Shown here in pieces: positions 14,281 through 15,140 of a stretch of 15,140 nt of DNA. How positions within the stretch are numbered: the first letter of the stretch is position 1; each line of letters opens with the position of its first letter. The notes beneath the pieces are model-generated. The model saw only the letters and a program-made list of their open reading frames with translations. It was not told where the DNA came from and did not search any database. The stretch is taken from positions 1 through 15,140 of the forward strand of contig JAOZPY010000026.1 in assembly GCA_029932495.1 (NCBI GenBank), in the 5' to 3' direction. The stretch comes from Desulfobacterales bacterium (GTDB lineage: Bacteria > Desulfobacterota > Desulfobacteria > Desulfobacterales > JAFDCJ01). A program made the position numbers and the translations under genes.

Positions 14281-15140
14281 TTGATCACGGCTGAATCAAG
14301 GCAATCAAATACCACTGAAACAAGGCAGACCACCTACCGGACCTTATTCTGGCTGCTGGTCGCTGGCCTGACGGTTTTTCGGATGGTGTTCGCCGGGCAC
14401 TTCGGCCTGGGGGTGGACGAATCCCACTACCTGCTGTTTTCGCGCCGCCTGGCATGGGGGTATTTCGATCACCCGCCCATGGTCGCTTTTATGGCTGCAC
14501 TGACCACTCTGGGAGGCAAGGGATTGTTCTGGGTGCGGCTGGGGCCGGTCATCTGCTCTGCGATCAGCCTGATTTTGATCTGGTACCTGGCCCTGGAGCT
14601 TTACCGCGATGAGCGCGTAGGTCTGCTGGCGGTGGTCCTGCTGCAGTTGATGCCTTACCAGCACCTGTTGATGACAGCACTTCTGCCCGATGCCCCCCTG
14701 AACCTTTTCTGGTGCGCTGCGCTGCTGACCGTGCGACGTGCGGTGCGCACCGGCCGATGGGCTGCCTGGATCGGTGCCGGTCTGCTGTTTGGCTGCGCCC
14801 TGCTCAGCAAATACCACGCAGTTTTGCTGGCCGGCTGCCTGCTGGGCTATTTCCTGACTTCCTCAAAATTTCGCTTCTGGCTGGCAAAGCCCCAGCCGTG
14901 GGTGGGGCTTTTGGCCGGCCTGGCCGTTTTTTTGCCGAATTTTGTGTGGAACGCCCGGCATGAGTGGCTCTCTTATGCATACCAGCTGGGGCACGCAAAG
15001 GGCGACGGGCTGAGCATTGGCAGATTTTTACTGACTCTGGCCGCCCAGTTCGGCGTCTGGTCCCCGCTGATTTTCGGGCTGTTGATTGCCGCTGCCGTTG
15101 TCATGGTGCGCCAAAAGCCCATCCGCGATGAAGACCGGTT
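14281..15140 (+). CDS. GT39/PMT_2-type membrane glycosyltransferase, 5' part
   Basis: Open to the right edge, 286 codons seen. A short polar tail (residues 1-20) precedes a first membrane helix (about 22-38) and a periplasmic loop with the acidic pair D46-E47 in GVDESHY, then FDHPPMV (62-68). This is the hallmark of the PMT_2/ArnT group, which takes sugars from polyprenyl-phosphate donors on the outer face of the inner membrane. At least six hydrophobic segments follow, with charged loops such as YRDERVG and VRRAVRTGR. The family usually has 480-600 residues, so about half is missing beyond the window. The TTG start rests on the AGGA site and on the lack of an earlier ATG; the frame is open back to 14197 only. 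It would complete or decorate the glycan after export. Confidence 0.85.
   Translation, partial: MITAESRQSNTTETRQTTYRTLFWLLVAGLTVFRMVFAGHFGLGVDESHYLLFSRRLAWGYFDHPPMVAFMAALTTLGGKGLFWVRLGPVICSAISLILIWYLALELYRDERVGLLAVVLLQLMPYQHLLMTALLPDAPLNLFWCAALLTVRRAVRTGRWAAWIGAGLLFGCALLSKYHAVLLAGCLLGYFLTSSKFRFWLAKPQPWVGLLAGLAVFLPNFVWNARHEWLSYAYQLGHAKGDGLSIGRFLLTLAAQFGVWSPLIFGLLIAAAVVMVRQKPIRDEDR

Noticed and set aside
14344..14817. Minus-strand open frame rich in Gln and His opposite the membrane transferase
   Set aside because: Low-complexity reverse reading of a hydrophobic coding region; the plus strand gives a coherent GT39-type protein.
1..15140. CRISPR array, tRNA or rRNA gene, phage or transposase gene
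   Set aside because: No regularly spaced direct repeats of suitable size, no cloverleaf or rRNA-like sequence, and no integrase or transposase motif were seen on either strand.
1..15140. Wzx flippase, Wzy polymerase, ABC exporter or initiating sugar-phosphate transferase
   Set aside because: Apart from the edge-cut membrane transferase no polytopic membrane protein is encoded, so these parts of a polysaccharide pathway are absent from the window.

Overview
The window looks like a chromosomal surface-glycan or extracellular-polysaccharide gene region of a moderately GC-rich Gram-negative bacterium. A heptosyltransferase-type GT9 enzyme, an ArnT/PMT-type membrane glycosyltransferase, a GSCFA protein and paralogous MurG-like transferases together suggest something like Desulfobacterota (sulfate-reducer relatives). 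That placement is an inference from gene content, since there is no rRNA or other marker here. Thirteen protein-coding genes are supported, one of them cut by the right edge. No tRNA, rRNA, CRISPR array, transposase or phage gene is visible.

Left part (1-4650). A radical SAM/SPASM protein (109-1059) follows a plausible sigma70 promoter. After a 279-base gap that holds a large imperfect inverted repeat (core 1105-1283) come a NodB-like polysaccharide deacetylase (1339-2142) and a MurG-like glycosyltransferase (2139-3296), coupled by an ATGA overlap. A second, clearly paralogous glycosyltransferase lies tail-to-tail on the other strand (3352-4530).

Middle part (4650-11760). A MiaB/RimO-like radical SAM protein without the usual C-terminal TRAM domain (4660-5829) has its own good promoter. 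It overlaps convergently by 12 bases with the last gene of a five-gene minus-strand operon. In transcription order the operon is: a third MurG-like glycosyltransferase (11622-10423), GT4 (10426-9161), NodU/TobZ-type carbamoyltransferase (9164-7587), GT4 (7590-6466) and histidine phosphatase (6444-5818). The first three junctions are all ATGA overlaps, so the first four proteins are probably made together. A TTGACA-17-TAATAA promoter precedes the operon.

Right part (11760-15140). A GSCFA-domain protein (11843-12790), a GT9 heptosyltransferase-like protein (12936-14135) and the start of a polytopic GT39-type membrane transferase (14281 to the edge, TTG start) run on the plus strand. The two gaps between them hold small repeats: a 9-base tandem GTGCCTAAA array with a hairpin, and an inverted pair of degenerate heptamer arrays.

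Taken together: six cytoplasmic-type glycosyltransferases (three MurG-like, two GT4, one GT9) plus one membrane glycosyltransferase would build a glycan. The deacetylase, carbamoyltransferase and GSCFA protein could decorate it, and the radical SAM/SPASM protein may add an unusual modification. No flippase, polymerase, ABC exporter or initiating phosphosugar transferase is in the window, so the export route and the final product cannot be told from this sequence.
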